DNA of 64,000 bases from Alteromonadaceae bacterium (GTDB lineage: Bacteria > Pseudomonadota > Gammaproteobacteria > Enterobacterales > Alteromonadaceae), in assembly GCA_014872785.1 (NCBI GenBank), contig WKFJ01000054.1:1-64000 (forward strand), given 5' to 3'. The notes beneath the pieces are model-generated. The model was given only the letters and a program-made list of their open reading frames with translations, was not told the origin of the DNA and made no database searches. The translations under genes and the position numbers were made by a program. The number at the start of each line of letters is the position of its first letter. Within the stretch, counting starts at the first letter, position 1. This document shows positions 8,211-16,688 of the stretch, one piece after another.

Positions 8211-8409
8211 GTCAATGTAAAGGTTTTTGCAGCGGAATTTGGGCTGGCACCGAAAGAGTATGTAGAACAGAAAATGCAGGAAAAGAGTTAGAAAATGAAC
8301 AAGGCTATGGAATAGATATAGATGGCCTGCGCTTTGCAAAAATACACGAAATCTATCGCCTGTTTGCCGCAATTCTAGTGTTAACCCAAACGGTTAGCTG
8401 TTTGGGTTA
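8207..8409 (+). pseudogene. Possible coding remnant at right edge of island
   Basis: Base composition returns to that of the chromosome here. One frame is open from 8207 to a stop at 8410-8412 and reads protein-like (CSGIWAGTER, then GYGIDIDGLRFAKIHEIYRL), but it has no start codon or ribosome-binding site. A second frame reads FAAEFGLAPKEYVEQKMQEKS and stops at 8289. Neither was recognised. Either could be the stump of a gene cut by the arrival of the island. This is a weak call. Confidence 0.25.
8383..8408 (-). terminator. Hairpin at 3' end of the minus-strand gene
   Basis: A perfect 9-bp stem (AACCCAAAC 8383-8391 with GTTTGGGTT 8400-8408) with an 8-base loop overlaps the stop codon of the minus-strand gene. 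No T-run follows on either strand, so it is a weak terminator or a transcript-end hairpin. Confidence 0.45.
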
Positions 8410-9024
8410 TTGCTGACTGTAATACTCATACACCATTCGTAATTGTTCTTTCCAGAACTCGGTTTGCTGCTCGCGGTCGCCAATTTCACACATGAGTGTT
8501 AACTTAACGGCGTGCTCGAAAAAGTTTTGCGTAGGGATGTGCTCATTACGGCTTACCACAACGGCACTCACCATTATGCCATTGCCGCTATCAATGGTTT
8601 CGTCGAAGCTCTCATTGGCAAGTTCCATAAGCACGCGACTGCAAAATAGCCGGTCGGGTGGTGAGTCCCAGCGCATGCCGGCATCGGCGATTAAATCCGT
8701 ATAAGTCGTTAGACGCTGTTCTTTGGCAGCCTCTAATACTTTGCTGCGCAAAATTTCGCGACGTTTCGTTTTTAATATCAGCAGTCGCTTAACACCGCCA
8801 GCTTCAACACCCAAAAACGTTTTGCGTTCAGGCGTTTTTAAAAACAGGGTTTTTTCCTGCAGTTCACCATCCTCAATGCGCTTGCGAATAGTAGGCATCG
8901 TGGTTTCTAGTAGACTAATAACCCCTTGCATCGGGATAAATTCACTGGAGTCTTCTGATACTTCGTCAGACATCAAATACACGCGTAAATCTTTTGTGCG
9001 ATGGGCTTTTTCGAGTTTTGTCAT
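8407..9024 (-). CDS. Conserved-looking hypothetical protein
   Basis: Unrecognised soluble protein of 205 aa. The N-terminal half has a helix-rich stretch (IPMQGVISLLETTMPTIRKRI) that could be a small DNA-binding or excisionase-like fold. The C-terminal half (TYTDLIADAG...PDRLF, then MVSAVVVSRNEHIPTQNFFEHAV) resembles a small domain seen in many accessory-region proteins, which pairs an sAvVV strand with a P..gFF motif. That resemblance is from memory and is tentative. An internal Met at codon 18 (8973) is an alternative start; neither start has a good ribosome-binding site. It abuts the TIR-STAND island. Confidence 0.6.
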   Translation of the reverse strand: MTKLEKAHRTKDLRVYLMSDEVSEDSSEFIPMQGVISLLETTMPTIRKRIEDGELQEKTLFLKTPERKTFLGVEAGGVKRLLILKTKRREILRSKVLEAAKEQRLTTYTDLIADAGMRWDSPPDRLFCSRVLMELANESFDETIDSGNGIMVSAVVVSRNEHIPTQNFFEHAVKLTLMCEIGDREQQTEFWKEQLRMVYEYYSQQ

Positions 9025-9102
9025 AAACCACGCTTAATCTTAGAAGGAGTGTATAAGCATAACCGTGTTTTGTACTTAAAGTAAATTCAAATAAACCAAA
9101 TA

Positions 9103-9148
9103 GCAATAAAGTAAAATGCAATAAAATAAAAAGCAGTAAAGTAAAAAA
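9103..9148 (+). repeat. Three 15-base imperfect tandem repeats
   Basis: Units are GCAATAAAGTAAAAT (9103-9117), GCAATAAAATAAAAA (9118-9132) and GCAGTAAAGTAAAAAA (9133-9148). They lie between the divergent starts of the minus-strand hypothetical gene and the SPFH lipoprotein. They could be repeated operator sites or simply AT-rich expansion. Confidence 0.7.
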
Positions 9149-9238
9149 CGTTTACTGATATTGACTTTATTGTTTGTTGTTGTCACTATCTGTGCGAGTC
9201 AAAAGGAAAATGTTGTTCAACATCACAGGAGACGACGT

Positions 9239-10150
9239 ATGAAAACTAACCTACTTAGGATGACTAAATTAGCGATTGTTTTATTGGCCGTGGCGACCTT
9301 GGCGGGTTGCTCACTATTTGGTGAAAAAGTCACTATTCCCCCAGCAAACGTGGGTAAAGTGCTAACTAAAGATGGATTTAAAACCGATACCTATGGGCCA
9401 AGTCGCTTTCGACTAGACCCTTGCATGTTTTATTGTGATCGCTTGATCACCCTTGAAACTTCGGATCAACCGAAGGTGGAAAAGTTTGCGCTGTTTATGC
9501 CAAGAGACCAGTTAAATATGGGCTTTGATTTGCGTATGACGGTAAGCATTGATGAACGTAAAGTAGACGATATCTATAATAAAGTGCCATCTGAGCGCAG
9601 TAAAATTAGCTTCGAGCGCGTTTACATGACCTATGGCCAACCTATTATTCGCGATGTTGCACGTCAAATAATGGCTGAATACAGCATCAATGAAGTGGCC
9701 AGTTCTCGTGAGCGTTTAAGTGCCCAGTTGCAAAATGAGATAGCGAAAGCACTTGTCGATACTCCTTTGAAGTTGAAGAGGTTAGGCCTAGCTGATGTGC
9801 AGTTCCCAGAAATCATTACTAAGGCAAAAGAGCAAGCCGCCGAACGTCGTGAGCAAATAGAACGCGAAAAAGCACAGTTTGAGATCCAAAAAATTCAGCA
9901 AGAACGCGAATTGGCACAAGCCAAAATGCAACGAGCTATCGATCGTGAAAAGGCGGAAGCGACAAAAGAGGTTAACGAAATCCTGTCGAAATCGGTTACC
10001 GATAAGTACTTATCGTACCGTTCACTGGAAGTACTTGAAAAGATGGCCGCGTCTGGCAATAAGGTATTCGTCCCTGTTGAGGCACTAGGTACATTGGGTC
10101 TGCAGCAAGCCGTATTCTCAGAGCAGTTAAAGAAAACTGCTGGTAAGTAG
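9239..10150 (+). CDS. SPFH/band 7 domain lipoprotein
   Basis: Predicted SPFH (stomatin/prohibitin/flotillin/HflK) family protein of 303 aa. The start is placed at the ATG at 9239, which has an AGGAG site just upstream; the in-frame extension to 9161 has none. The N-terminus is a lipoprotein signal ending in the lipobox LAGC, with Cys24 followed by Ser. The SPFH domain (about 30-190) contains VPSERSKISFERVYMTYGQ. A long charged coiled coil follows (about 195-245, Glu/Lys/Arg-rich), then a KVFVPVEALGTLG end. Most SPFH proteins are anchored by a transmembrane helix, so lipid anchoring is unusual. A small membrane protein follows 12 bases later and is probably its partner. Confidence 0.8.
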   Translation: MKTNLLRMTKLAIVLLAVATLAGCSLFGEKVTIPPANVGKVLTKDGFKTDTYGPSRFRLDPCMFYCDRLITLETSDQPKVEKFALFMPRDQLNMGFDLRMTVSIDERKVDDIYNKVPSERSKISFERVYMTYGQPIIRDVARQIMAEYSINEVASSRERLSAQLQNEIAKALVDTPLKLKRLGLADVQFPEIITKAKEQAAERREQIEREKAQFEIQKIQQERELAQAKMQRAIDREKAEATKEVNEILSKSVTDKYLSYRSLEVLEKMAASGNKVFVPVEALGTLGLQQAVFSEQLKKTAGK

Positions 10151-10162
10151 GAGGTTGAAACG

Positions 10163-10513
10163 ATGAACTATATTATTGAAGCGGCACCCGAGCTCTTAAT
10201 ATCTATTGTATTTGTAACGCTTTTGTATTTGTTAACCAAAGAAAAGCTTTCTAAAACAGCGAGGCATCGTATTTTATACGCTTATGTTGGAGGTTTAGCA
10301 GTAGCGCTGGTATTACTTTATCAGAGCGACACCAAACCAGTTAATACCTTAGACATTCAGGAAACTTTTGCGTCTACTGAAACAACGCTACCTGAGGTTA
10401 AAGACCTATCGCCGGAGACACGTTCAAGTGAGGAATCAAGTGAGCGTTTAGATAAGTTAATTGAGGAGCAAAAAGACTCGGTGTCGGTAGAAAAAGACGA
10501 TACGGGTAATTAA
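10163..10513 (+). CDS. Small membrane protein downstream of SPFH lipoprotein
   Basis: Unrecognised 116-aa protein with two membrane segments (about 8-22 and 38-52). A hydrophilic, Glu- and Ser-rich tail of about 60 residues follows. A strong GGAGG ribosome-binding site precedes the ATG, 12 bases after the SPFH gene, and a good terminator follows, so the two form a two-gene operon. The arrangement suggests that the small protein assists or anchors SPFH assemblies; this is inference from neighbourhood only. Confidence 0.7.
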   Translation: MNYIIEAAPELLISIVFVTLLYLLTKEKLSKTARHRILYAYVGGLAVALVLLYQSDTKPVNTLDIQETFASTETTLPEVKDLSPETRSSEESSERLDKLIEEQKDSVSVEKDDTGN

Positions 10514-10533
10514 AAATTAATTATACAATGCTG

Positions 10534-10582
10534 GCAGGCACTGTTTTATGCAAATTCCGCGTAATACAGTGCCTGCTTTTTT
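10534..10582 (+). terminator. Intrinsic terminator after the SPFH operon
   Basis: An 11-bp perfect stem (10534-10544 with 10566-10576, GCAGGCACTGT/ACAGTGCCTGC) is followed at once by six T. This is a clear intrinsic terminator. Confidence 0.9.
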
Positions 10583-10631
10583 CTGTTAGGTAGATATAAC
10601 GTGGGAAATCAACGCAAATAATAAATGCAAT

Positions 10632-12062
10632 CTACGCATCATCATCTACACGGGTTCCCCATAAATCATATTCATCCGAATGTTCAATTAATACCGATAC
10701 AAAGTCGCCCGGTTCCACTTCGTGATCGCCATTTAAGTAAACAACACCATCAATTTCCGGCGCATCTGCGTATGTACGGCCAATCGCGCCTTCTTCGTCT
10801 ACCTCATCAATAATCACCTGCATTATCATACCCACTCGTCTGGCGAGACGTTCGGTGCTGATTTTTTGTTGGGTTAACATAAAGCGTTCGTAACGGTCTT
10901 GTTTAACCTCTTCCGAGATTTGATCTGGCAAATCGTTCGCTTTGGCGCCTTCGACTTCGGAATACTTAAAACAACCAACGCGATCCAATTGGGCTTCTTC
11001 TAAGAAATCTAATAGCTCTTGGAATTCTTCTTCCGTTTCGCCCGGGAAGCCAACAATAAAGGTTGAACGAATTACCAACTCAGGGCATATCTCGCGCCAC
11101 TTTTTAATGCGCTCAAGAGTGCGTTCAGCCGCTGCCGGGCGTTTCATGAGTTTTAGTATGCGCGGGCTTGCATGTTGAAAAGGGATATCTAAATAGGGCA
11201 GTACTTTGCCTTGCGCCATTAGCGGAATCACTTTATCAACAGAAGGATAGGGGTAAACGTAATGCAAGCGTACCCACATACCCATGTGACCAAGCTGCTC
11301 GCTCAGTTCAGTCATCCCCGTTTTAAGTGGCATGCCATCCCAAAAGTCGGTTTTATGTTTCACATCAACACCATAAGCACTGGTATCTTGTGAAATAACC
11401 AACAGCTCTTTAACCCCTGCTTTTTGCAGGCGTTCGGCTTCGCTCAGTACTTCACCAATTGGACGGCTAACCAAATCGCCGCGCATCGACGGAATGATGC
11501 AGAAGGTACAGCGGTGGTTACAGCCTTCCGATATTTTTAAGTAGGCATAATGACGCGGAGTAAGCTTAACACCTTGCTCAGGAACCAAATGCTGAAACGG
11601 ATTGTGCTGCGGCTGTGGCAAGTTGTCGTGCACTTGCTCAACAACTGTTTCGTAGGCGTGAGGTCCGGTGATGGCTAATACATTGGGATGCACTTCGCGA
11701 ATTTCGTCTTCTTTTACACCCAAACAACCGGTCACAATTGCCTTGCCATTTTCTTTTAGGGCTTCACCAATCGTATCTAATGACTCTTGCACGGCCGAAT
11801 CAATAAAACCACAGGTGTTTACAATGACCAAGTCAGCATCATTGTAGCTGGGCACTACATCGTAACCCTCTGTTCGCAGCTGGGTTAATATACGCTCTGA
11901 ATCAACAAGGTTTTTCGGGCAGCCTAAACTCACAAAACCAATGCGTGGATCATCTGGTTGATGCGCCGGATCAGCTTCGGCTTGTTGATGTAGCTCTTCT
12001 ATGGCTTTTTCAGGTTTTTTAAGGGTAGTGGTTTGCTTCGGGTCAAACTGTTGAACGGTCAT
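10632..12062 (-). CDS. rimO: Ribosomal protein S12 methylthiotransferase RimO
   Basis: Radical-SAM enzyme that adds a methylthio group to the conserved Asp of ribosomal protein S12. The start is placed at the ATG at 12062 (476 aa). The frame is open to 12131, but the extra residues do not look conserved. The order is: N-terminal methylthiotransferase domain with [17 protein letters not shown] (Cys48), radical-SAM cluster CNHRCTFC (Cys181, Cys185, Cys188), and a C-terminal TRAM domain. An extra N-terminal tail of about 38 polar residues precedes the first domain, making the protein slightly longer than E. coli RimO. It is the last gene of this minus-strand stretch. Confidence 0.93.
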   Translation of the reverse strand: MTVQQFDPKQTTTLKKPEKAIEELHQQAEADPAHQPDDPRIGFVSLGCPKNLVDSERILTQLRTEGYDVVPSYNDADLVIVNTCGFIDSAVQESLDTIGEALKENGKAIVTGCLGVKEDEIREVHPNVLAITGPHAYETVVEQVHDNLPQPQHNPFQHLVPEQGVKLTPRHYAYLKISEGCNHRCTFCIIPSMRGDLVSRPIGEVLSEAERLQKAGVKELLVISQDTSAYGVDVKHKTDFWDGMPLKTGMTELSEQLGHMGMWVRLHYVYPYPSVDKVIPLMAQGKVLPYLDIPFQHASPRILKLMKRPAAAERTLERIKKWREICPELVIRSTFIVGFPGETEEEFQELLDFLEEAQLDRVGCFKYSEVEGAKANDLPDQISEEVKQDRYERFMLTQQKISTERLARRVGMIMQVIIDEVDEEGAIGRTYADAPEIDGVVYLNGDHEVEPGDFVSVLIEHSDEYDLWGTRVDDDA

Positions 12063-12134
12063 CTGGTCACTCAAAATTTCTAACTGAATGCATTGTACCG
12101 CAAACCCAGAAAAAGCCCCATAGTTTGGCAAATG

Positions 12135-12169
12135 AAAAAGGCGTTGCCTTTACTGGGCAACGCCTTTTT
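12135..12169 (-). terminator. Intrinsic terminator of prs
   Basis: A perfect 14-bp stem (12135-12148 with 12156-12169) with a 7-base loop ends in T's on the minus strand and A's before it. It lies between prs and rimO. The symmetric A/T flanks mean it could act in both directions. Confidence 0.9.
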
Positions 12170-12218
12170 ATATTTTTTGCACAAGCGTGTGTATCACTTG
12201 TGTGAGTCTAAAACAGGA

Positions 12219-13166
12219 TTAGTTGTCGAACATCGCGGAAATAGATTCTTCATTGCTCAAACGACGAATCGCTTCAGCCAACATTTTCGACAAACCTAAC
12301 TGTTTGACTTTAGAGATTTTCTGCATGTCTTCACACAAGGGGATACTGTCTGTGACAATGATTTCATCGATTACAGAGTTTTTCAGATTACTTGGCGCAT
12401 TACCCGAGAAGATTGCGTGTGTGGCATAAGCATAAACGCGTTTTGCACCATGTTGTTTGAGGGCATCTGCCGCTTTAGCTAAGGTGCCGCCAGTATCAAT
12501 CATGTCATCTACAATAATACAGTCACGACCTTCAACATCACCAATAATATGCATCACTTGGGCAACGTTCGCTTTAGGGCGACGTTTATCGATGATGGCT
12601 AGATCCGAATCGTTAAGCAGTTTGGCCACAGCGCGAGCACGCACAACACCACCGATATCAGGTGATACGACAACTGGGTTATCGAATTTGCGCTTGCGCA
12701 TGTCTTCCATCAATATCGGCGTACCAAAAGCGTTGTCTACCGGCACGTCGAAGAAACCTTGAATCTGCTCTGCGTGCAAGTCAATGGTCAATACGCGGTC
12801 AACACCTACGTTGGACAAAAAGTCGGCTACCACTTTCGCTGTGATTGGAACACGCGCTGAGCGCACACGGCGATCTTGACGAGCATAACCAAAATAAGGA
12901 ATGACGGCGGTAATACGACCCGATGATGCACGACGTAACGCATCTATCATTACGATGAGTTCCATCAAGTTGTCGTTACACGGATTACATGTGGATTGAA
13001 TAATAAATACATCAGCTCCACGAACGTTGTCATGGATTTCAACACTGATTTCACCATCGCTGAAGCGACCTACGCTTGCATGGCCTAATTTAGTGTAAAG
13101 TCTGTCGGCTACTTTTTGAGCGAGTTCTGGTGTTGCATTACCAGCAAAAAGCTTCATATCCGGCAC
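12219..13166 (-). CDS. prs: Ribose-phosphate pyrophosphokinase (PRPP synthetase)
   Basis: Makes PRPP from ribose 5-phosphate and ATP for purine, pyrimidine, NAD, His and Trp synthesis. The 315-aa protein matches E. coli Prs almost throughout: [10 protein letters not shown] start, [16 protein letters not shown] catalytic loop, and the PRPP-binding [11 protein letters not shown]. The start is the GTG at 13166, preceded by a GAGGA site; the E. coli gene also starts with GTG and the same four residues. A 217-base leader without a gene separates it from ispE. No tRNA gene was found in that gap. Confidence 0.97.
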   Translation of the reverse strand: MPDMKLFAGNATPELAQKVADRLYTKLGHASVGRFSDGEISVEIHDNVRGADVFIIQSTCNPCNDNLMELIVMIDALRRASSGRITAVIPYFGYARQDRRVRSARVPITAKVVADFLSNVGVDRVLTIDLHAEQIQGFFDVPVDNAFGTPILMEDMRKRKFDNPVVVSPDIGGVVRARAVAKLLNDSDLAIIDKRRPKANVAQVMHIIGDVEGRDCIIVDDMIDTGGTLAKAADALKQHGAKRVYAYATHAIFSGNAPSNLKNSVIDEIIVTDSIPLCEDMQKISKVKQLGLSKMLAEAIRRLSNEESISAMFDN

Positions 13167-13383
13167 GTTTTGTTCCTCGGGATAACAGTAGAAGCGGCTG
13201 GGGAGGGGGCAACAAGGCTGACAGCGACGTGCAGACCTTTTGAAAGAACCCTACCGTTAACCAATCGCCTCTAGCGGTTTAAAGTTAATCGGTCGGGCGT
13301 AAGTAATTTTTTGCCAGATATACATGGAAAAAACCTTTGGCCGACGCGGCGTATTTATTACTAATGAACCAATTTTAGTTCAA

Positions 13384-14238
13384 TTACTTAGAATCTTCTG
13401 CAATTCTTTCAAAAAGGAGTGAACGATTTACTCCTTTTGCTACAAATCCATCGCAGCCTAATGGCAATTTTTGCAAAAGCTTTCTTGCTTCTATTTCATT
13501 GTCGAAAACAGCAAACAAGCATGCGCCTGTACCTGTCATTCTGGACGGCGCATATTCTAACAACCACTGTAATGTTTTTGCAATATCCCCGTGTTGTTGA
13601 CAAACCAGTTCTTGGCAATCATTTTGGGTATCTTCAAAGCAATAGTTATCCCATTGAATTTCTTGTGTATTTCTGGGTAGGTCTGGGTCGGTGAACACTT
13701 CTGCAGTGGATACGTGTACATTGGGGTGTACTACTAAAAAGTATTTTTCTGGTAGGTTTATTGAAGTAAGTTGCTCTCCAACACCTGATGCGAAAGCACT
13801 ATTGCCGCGAACGAACACTGGAACATCAGCGCCGAGTTTAAGGCCTAAATCTGCAAGTTCATCTACGGATAAATTGGTTTGCCACAAATGATTAAGCGCG
13901 ACCAAAGTAGTCGCCGCATTCGATGAACCGCCGCCGATACCGCCACCCATCGGCAACACTTTTTCTATCGAAATTTCACAACCTAGTGTTGTCTTAGATT
14001 TTTGTTTGAGAAGGGTTGCGGCTTTGTAGATGAGGTTGTCCGTTTCAACTACGCCTTCTATGGTTGTGGCTAGTTTAATGGTGCCCGACGCATTGATGTT
14101 AAAATGCAGCGTGTCACCGTAATCTAAAAGTTGAAAACAGGTTTGTAATTGATGATAGCCATTCGCTAGACGGCCATTTATGTGCAGAAAAAGGTTAATT
14201 TTCGCAGGACTTGGCCAGTTCTTTGATTCAAATATCAT
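13384..14238 (-). CDS. ispE: 4-diphosphocytidyl-2-C-methyl-D-erythritol kinase IspE
   Basis: Phosphorylates CDP-methylerythritol in the MEP pathway of isoprenoid synthesis. It has the GHMP-kinase fold: WPSPAKINLFL near the N-terminus (Lys13), the ATP-binding glycine loop PMGGGIGGGSSNA (96-108), LGADVPVF with the likely catalytic Asp138, and a C-terminal MTGTGACLFA loop. The start is placed at the ATG at 14238, giving 284 aa. An in-frame GTG at 14253 would add five residues not needed by the family. The gene overlaps the end of lolB by 11 bases, so the two are probably translationally coupled, as in other gammaproteobacteria. Confidence 0.95.
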   Translation of the reverse strand: MIFESKNWPSPAKINLFLHINGRLANGYHQLQTCFQLLDYGDTLHFNINASGTIKLATTIEGVVETDNLIYKAATLLKQKSKTTLGCEISIEKVLPMGGGIGGGSSNAATTLVALNHLWQTNLSVDELADLGLKLGADVPVFVRGNSAFASGVGEQLTSINLPEKYFLVVHPNVHVSTAEVFTDPDLPRNTQEIQWDNYCFEDTQNDCQELVCQQHGDIAKTLQWLLEYAPSRMTGTGACLFAVFDNEIEARKLLQKLPLGCDGFVAKGVNRSLLFERIAEDSK

Positions 14239-14803
14239 GCAGTTGCCATTCACTAATACGAAGTTTTATTTTGATGTTGTCTTTTTTAATTTGTAGGCTT
14301 TTAGGCAGTTCGATGCCGCGAACTTGTTGGTAGTTTTGGTAGCTGACAAGCCAACCTTGCTCCGTTGTGAAGCGCTTAATTTGTCCGTCCTGAGACTCGA
14401 CTGAACCAGGCTGTAGCTGTTTTTCGTTAGGCTTTGCTAGTAACCAATTTGGAAAGCTGGCGACAGGAATATCCCAACCAAAGACTCGCTGTATAAGCAG
14501 TTCTGCATCAATATCTCTGTAGTGTTTGTCATCGACCTCCATGCGCACAATAAGGGGCTCTTGTACCAAGTGCAAAAGAGTACCGCCAATAAGTTTCGAC
14601 AATCGCGCATCGTATTGCTGCTGATCTTGTTTCCATGTTACTGTAGCACTGAATTTCTCATTGCCATCATCAAACGCGATACGTCCTTTGGCGGTCCATT
14701 TGACAAGTGGCTGGTTAGTATCCCATGAAGTAGTTGTGGTAGGAGCAACGGCACAGCCAGTTACCCATATGCAAATAAATAAAACGGCGATGTGCCTAAT
14801 CAT
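14228..14803 (-). CDS. lolB: Outer-membrane lipoprotein receptor LolB
   Basis: Receives lipoproteins from LolA and inserts them in the outer membrane, the final step of the route that starts with LolCDE at the left of the window. The 191-aa precursor has a lipoprotein signal with lipobox VTGC (Cys17, followed by Ala). The mature part has the LolB features WTAKGRIAF, LIGGTLLHLVQEP, VFGWDIPV and a WLVSYQNY stretch. The lolB-ispE-prs order is conserved in gammaproteobacteria. It follows the rhodanese gene on the same strand. Confidence 0.92.
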   Translation of the reverse strand: MIRHIAVLFICIWVTGCAVAPTTTTSWDTNQPLVKWTAKGRIAFDDGNEKFSATVTWKQDQQQYDARLSKLIGGTLLHLVQEPLIVRMEVDDKHYRDIDAELLIQRVFGWDIPVASFPNWLLAKPNEKQLQPGSVESQDGQIKRFTTEQGWLVSYQNYQQVRGIELPKSLQIKKDNIKIKLRISEWQLHDI

Positions 14804-14862
14804 TCGTTATCTTCCTGCAACGATGAGAAAAGCAGGGAATGCTTATCCCAGCATAAAGTCGC

Positions 14863-15246
14863 CTAGTTTACCTTATCTAGCGGGAGTTCCAACTTTTCCC
14901 AACCTTTAAAATCACCTTCTAAATGAGCAACATTGTTAATAGCGTTACTTTGCAGCACTGATTCTGCAATTCCGGCTCGATAACCACTTTTACAGTGCAC
15001 AACAATGGTTTTGTTTTCCCACCCTTTGATTTTGGCAAGATTTTCTTTTACTTGAGTGTGCGGAATGTTTATGGCACCAGGTATGTGACCCGCTGCATAT
15101 TCTTTTTCTGAGCGCACATCCAATACGATGTATTGGTCTCGGTTTTTATTGACCTCTTCAGCGCTCACTAAAGGAATATCACTTAAATTAGCAATAGCGG
15201 TATTTAGTGAAAAAATAGATAAAATAAACGTGAGTAATCGTTTCAT
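14863..15246 (-). CDS. Periplasmic rhodanese-like protein
   Basis: Single-domain rhodanese of 127 aa with a cleavable signal peptide (about 1-19, ending AIA), so it is probably periplasmic like E. coli PspE. The active-site loop is CKSGYRA with Cys85, and the upstream VLDVRSEKEYAAGHIPGA segment is diagnostic. The probable reaction is sulfur transfer from thiosulfate to a thiol acceptor; the physiological partner is unknown. It lies between lolB and the divergent hemA gene. Confidence 0.87.
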   Translation of the reverse strand: MKRLLTFILSIFSLNTAIANLSDIPLVSAEEVNKNRDQYIVLDVRSEKEYAAGHIPGAINIPHTQVKENLAKIKGWENKTIVVHCKSGYRAGIAESVLQSNAINNVAHLEGDFKGWEKLELPLDKVN

Positions 15247-15419
15247 TATTAAACAACTTACATAGTTAGAACCAAACGTATTCTATTGTACACGCAATGA
15301 GGCGCAATAGATCGCTAAAATAAACCCAGCTATTTCTTTAATTGACGGCCATATTTTCGTAAAATGCCGCGCTTTTATATCTGAATAACCACCCATCACC
15401 CAGGAACAAAAATAATAAT

Positions 15420-16679
15420 ATGTCGTTTATTGCCTTTGGAATTAACCACACCACCGCTTCAGTTGAAGTGCGTGAACAAGTGGCTTTTTCTCCAGATAAT
15501 ATATTCGATGCATTGCAGTCTTTGTTGTCTCTCCCTGAGGTAAATGAAGGGGTGATTTTATCCACGTGTAATCGCACTGAGTTATACGTGGACTCTGAGA
15601 GCTCTGAAGCGCTGCATCTGATCCGCTGGTTAGCCAAGTTTCACGGTGTCAGTGAAAATGCGATTGAGCCGGTAACATATTGTTATAGCCACGATAAGGC
15701 CGTTCAACATGTCATGGAAGTGGCAAGCGGTTTAGATTCGTTGATTTTGGGCGAGCCTCAGATTTTGGGGCAATTGAAACAGGCTTACACAGAAGCAAAA
15801 CACTGCGGTGCTGTATCAGGCAATCTAGAGAGACTGTTTCAAAATACATTTAATGCGGCTAAGCGCATTAGAACAGAAACTGAAATAGGTGCCAATGCTG
15901 TGTCTGTTGCTTTTGCGGCGGTTCAGCTTGCTCGTCACATTTTTAGCGATATTGGTAAAAGCGAGATCTTATTAATTGGTGCCGGGGAAACCATTGAACT
16001 GGTGGCCGACCATTTGAAACAGCAAGGCGCTCAGAAAATAACGGTTGCTAACCGCACTATCGCGCGCGGAGAAGAACTGGCCAATAAGCTCGGTGCGAAC
16101 GTGATTACGTTGTCTCAATTGCATTATCACTTGGCTGACGCAGATATTGTTATTAGCTCAACCGCAAGTCAGTTGCCTTTGGTGGGTAAAGGCATGGTTG
16201 AAACTGCGCTAAAAGCGAGAAAGCGAAAACCTATGCTGCTAATAGACTTGGCGGTCCCACGAGATATTGAACAAGAAGTAAATTTGCTCGAAGGAGCCTA
16301 TTTATATACGGTGGATAACCTTCAGGCAATTATTAAGGAAAACCTCAAGTCGCGAGAAGAAGCCGCGCAGCAAGCTAAGTTACTTATTGCAGAACATGTA
16401 GATGCATATTTAACGTGGCAACAAAGACAGCAAAATATTGATTTAGTGAAACAATTAAGACAGCAAAGTGCTGAAGAAAAAGAGCGCTTAATGTTGCGCG
16501 CGTTAAATCAAATAAAAGACGGTCAAAGTCCTGAAGAGGTTGTGCAGGAGTTGGCAAACAAGTTAACTAACAGTTTGTTGCATGCGCCAACCGCAGGCTT
16601 GAAACAGGCTGCAGAGCAAAATGACAAATCGACAATGAACCTTTTAGCGTCATTGTACGGTTTAAATGTACCTGAATAA
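15420..16679 (+). CDS. hemA: Glutamyl-tRNA reductase HemA
   Basis: First committed step of C5 haem synthesis: reduces glutamyl-tRNA(Glu) to glutamate 1-semialdehyde with NADPH. The 419-aa protein has catalytic Cys50 in STCNRTELY, substrate-binding SGLDSLILGEPQILGQ, the NADPH-binding LLIGAGETIELVA, and a C-terminal dimerisation helix region. It heads the hemA-prfA-prmC-sirB2-sirB1-kdsA cluster. A short AGGA site precedes the ATG. Confidence 0.97.
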   Translation: MSFIAFGINHTTASVEVREQVAFSPDNIFDALQSLLSLPEVNEGVILSTCNRTELYVDSESSEALHLIRWLAKFHGVSENAIEPVTYCYSHDKAVQHVMEVASGLDSLILGEPQILGQLKQAYTEAKHCGAVSGNLERLFQNTFNAAKRIRTETEIGANAVSVAFAAVQLARHIFSDIGKSEILLIGAGETIELVADHLKQQGAQKITVANRTIARGEELANKLGANVITLSQLHYHLADADIVISSTASQLPLVGKGMVETALKARKRKPMLLIDLAVPRDIEQEVNLLEGAYLYTVDNLQAIIKENLKSREEAAQQAKLLIAEHVDAYLTWQQRQQNIDLVKQLRQQSAEEKERLMLRALNQIKDGQSPEEVVQELANKLTNSLLHAPTAGLKQAAEQNDKSTMNLLASLYGLNVPE

Positions 16680-16688
16680 GTGAAATAG

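Noticed and set aside
8190-8372. Minus-strand 60-aa reading frame overlapping the island edge
   Set aside because: Low-complexity, no ribosome-binding site, and it overlaps the end of the membrane-protein gene; most likely a shadow frame.
9161-9238. Longer N-terminus of the SPFH lipoprotein
   Set aside because: No ribosome-binding site, and it would bury the lipoprotein signal. The ATG at 9239 has AGGAG and gives a clean lipobox.
13167-13383. Possible tRNA gene between prs and ispE
   Set aside because: Some relatives have a tRNA here. I looked on both strands for a T-loop (GTTCGAATC-like) and a cloverleaf and saw neither.
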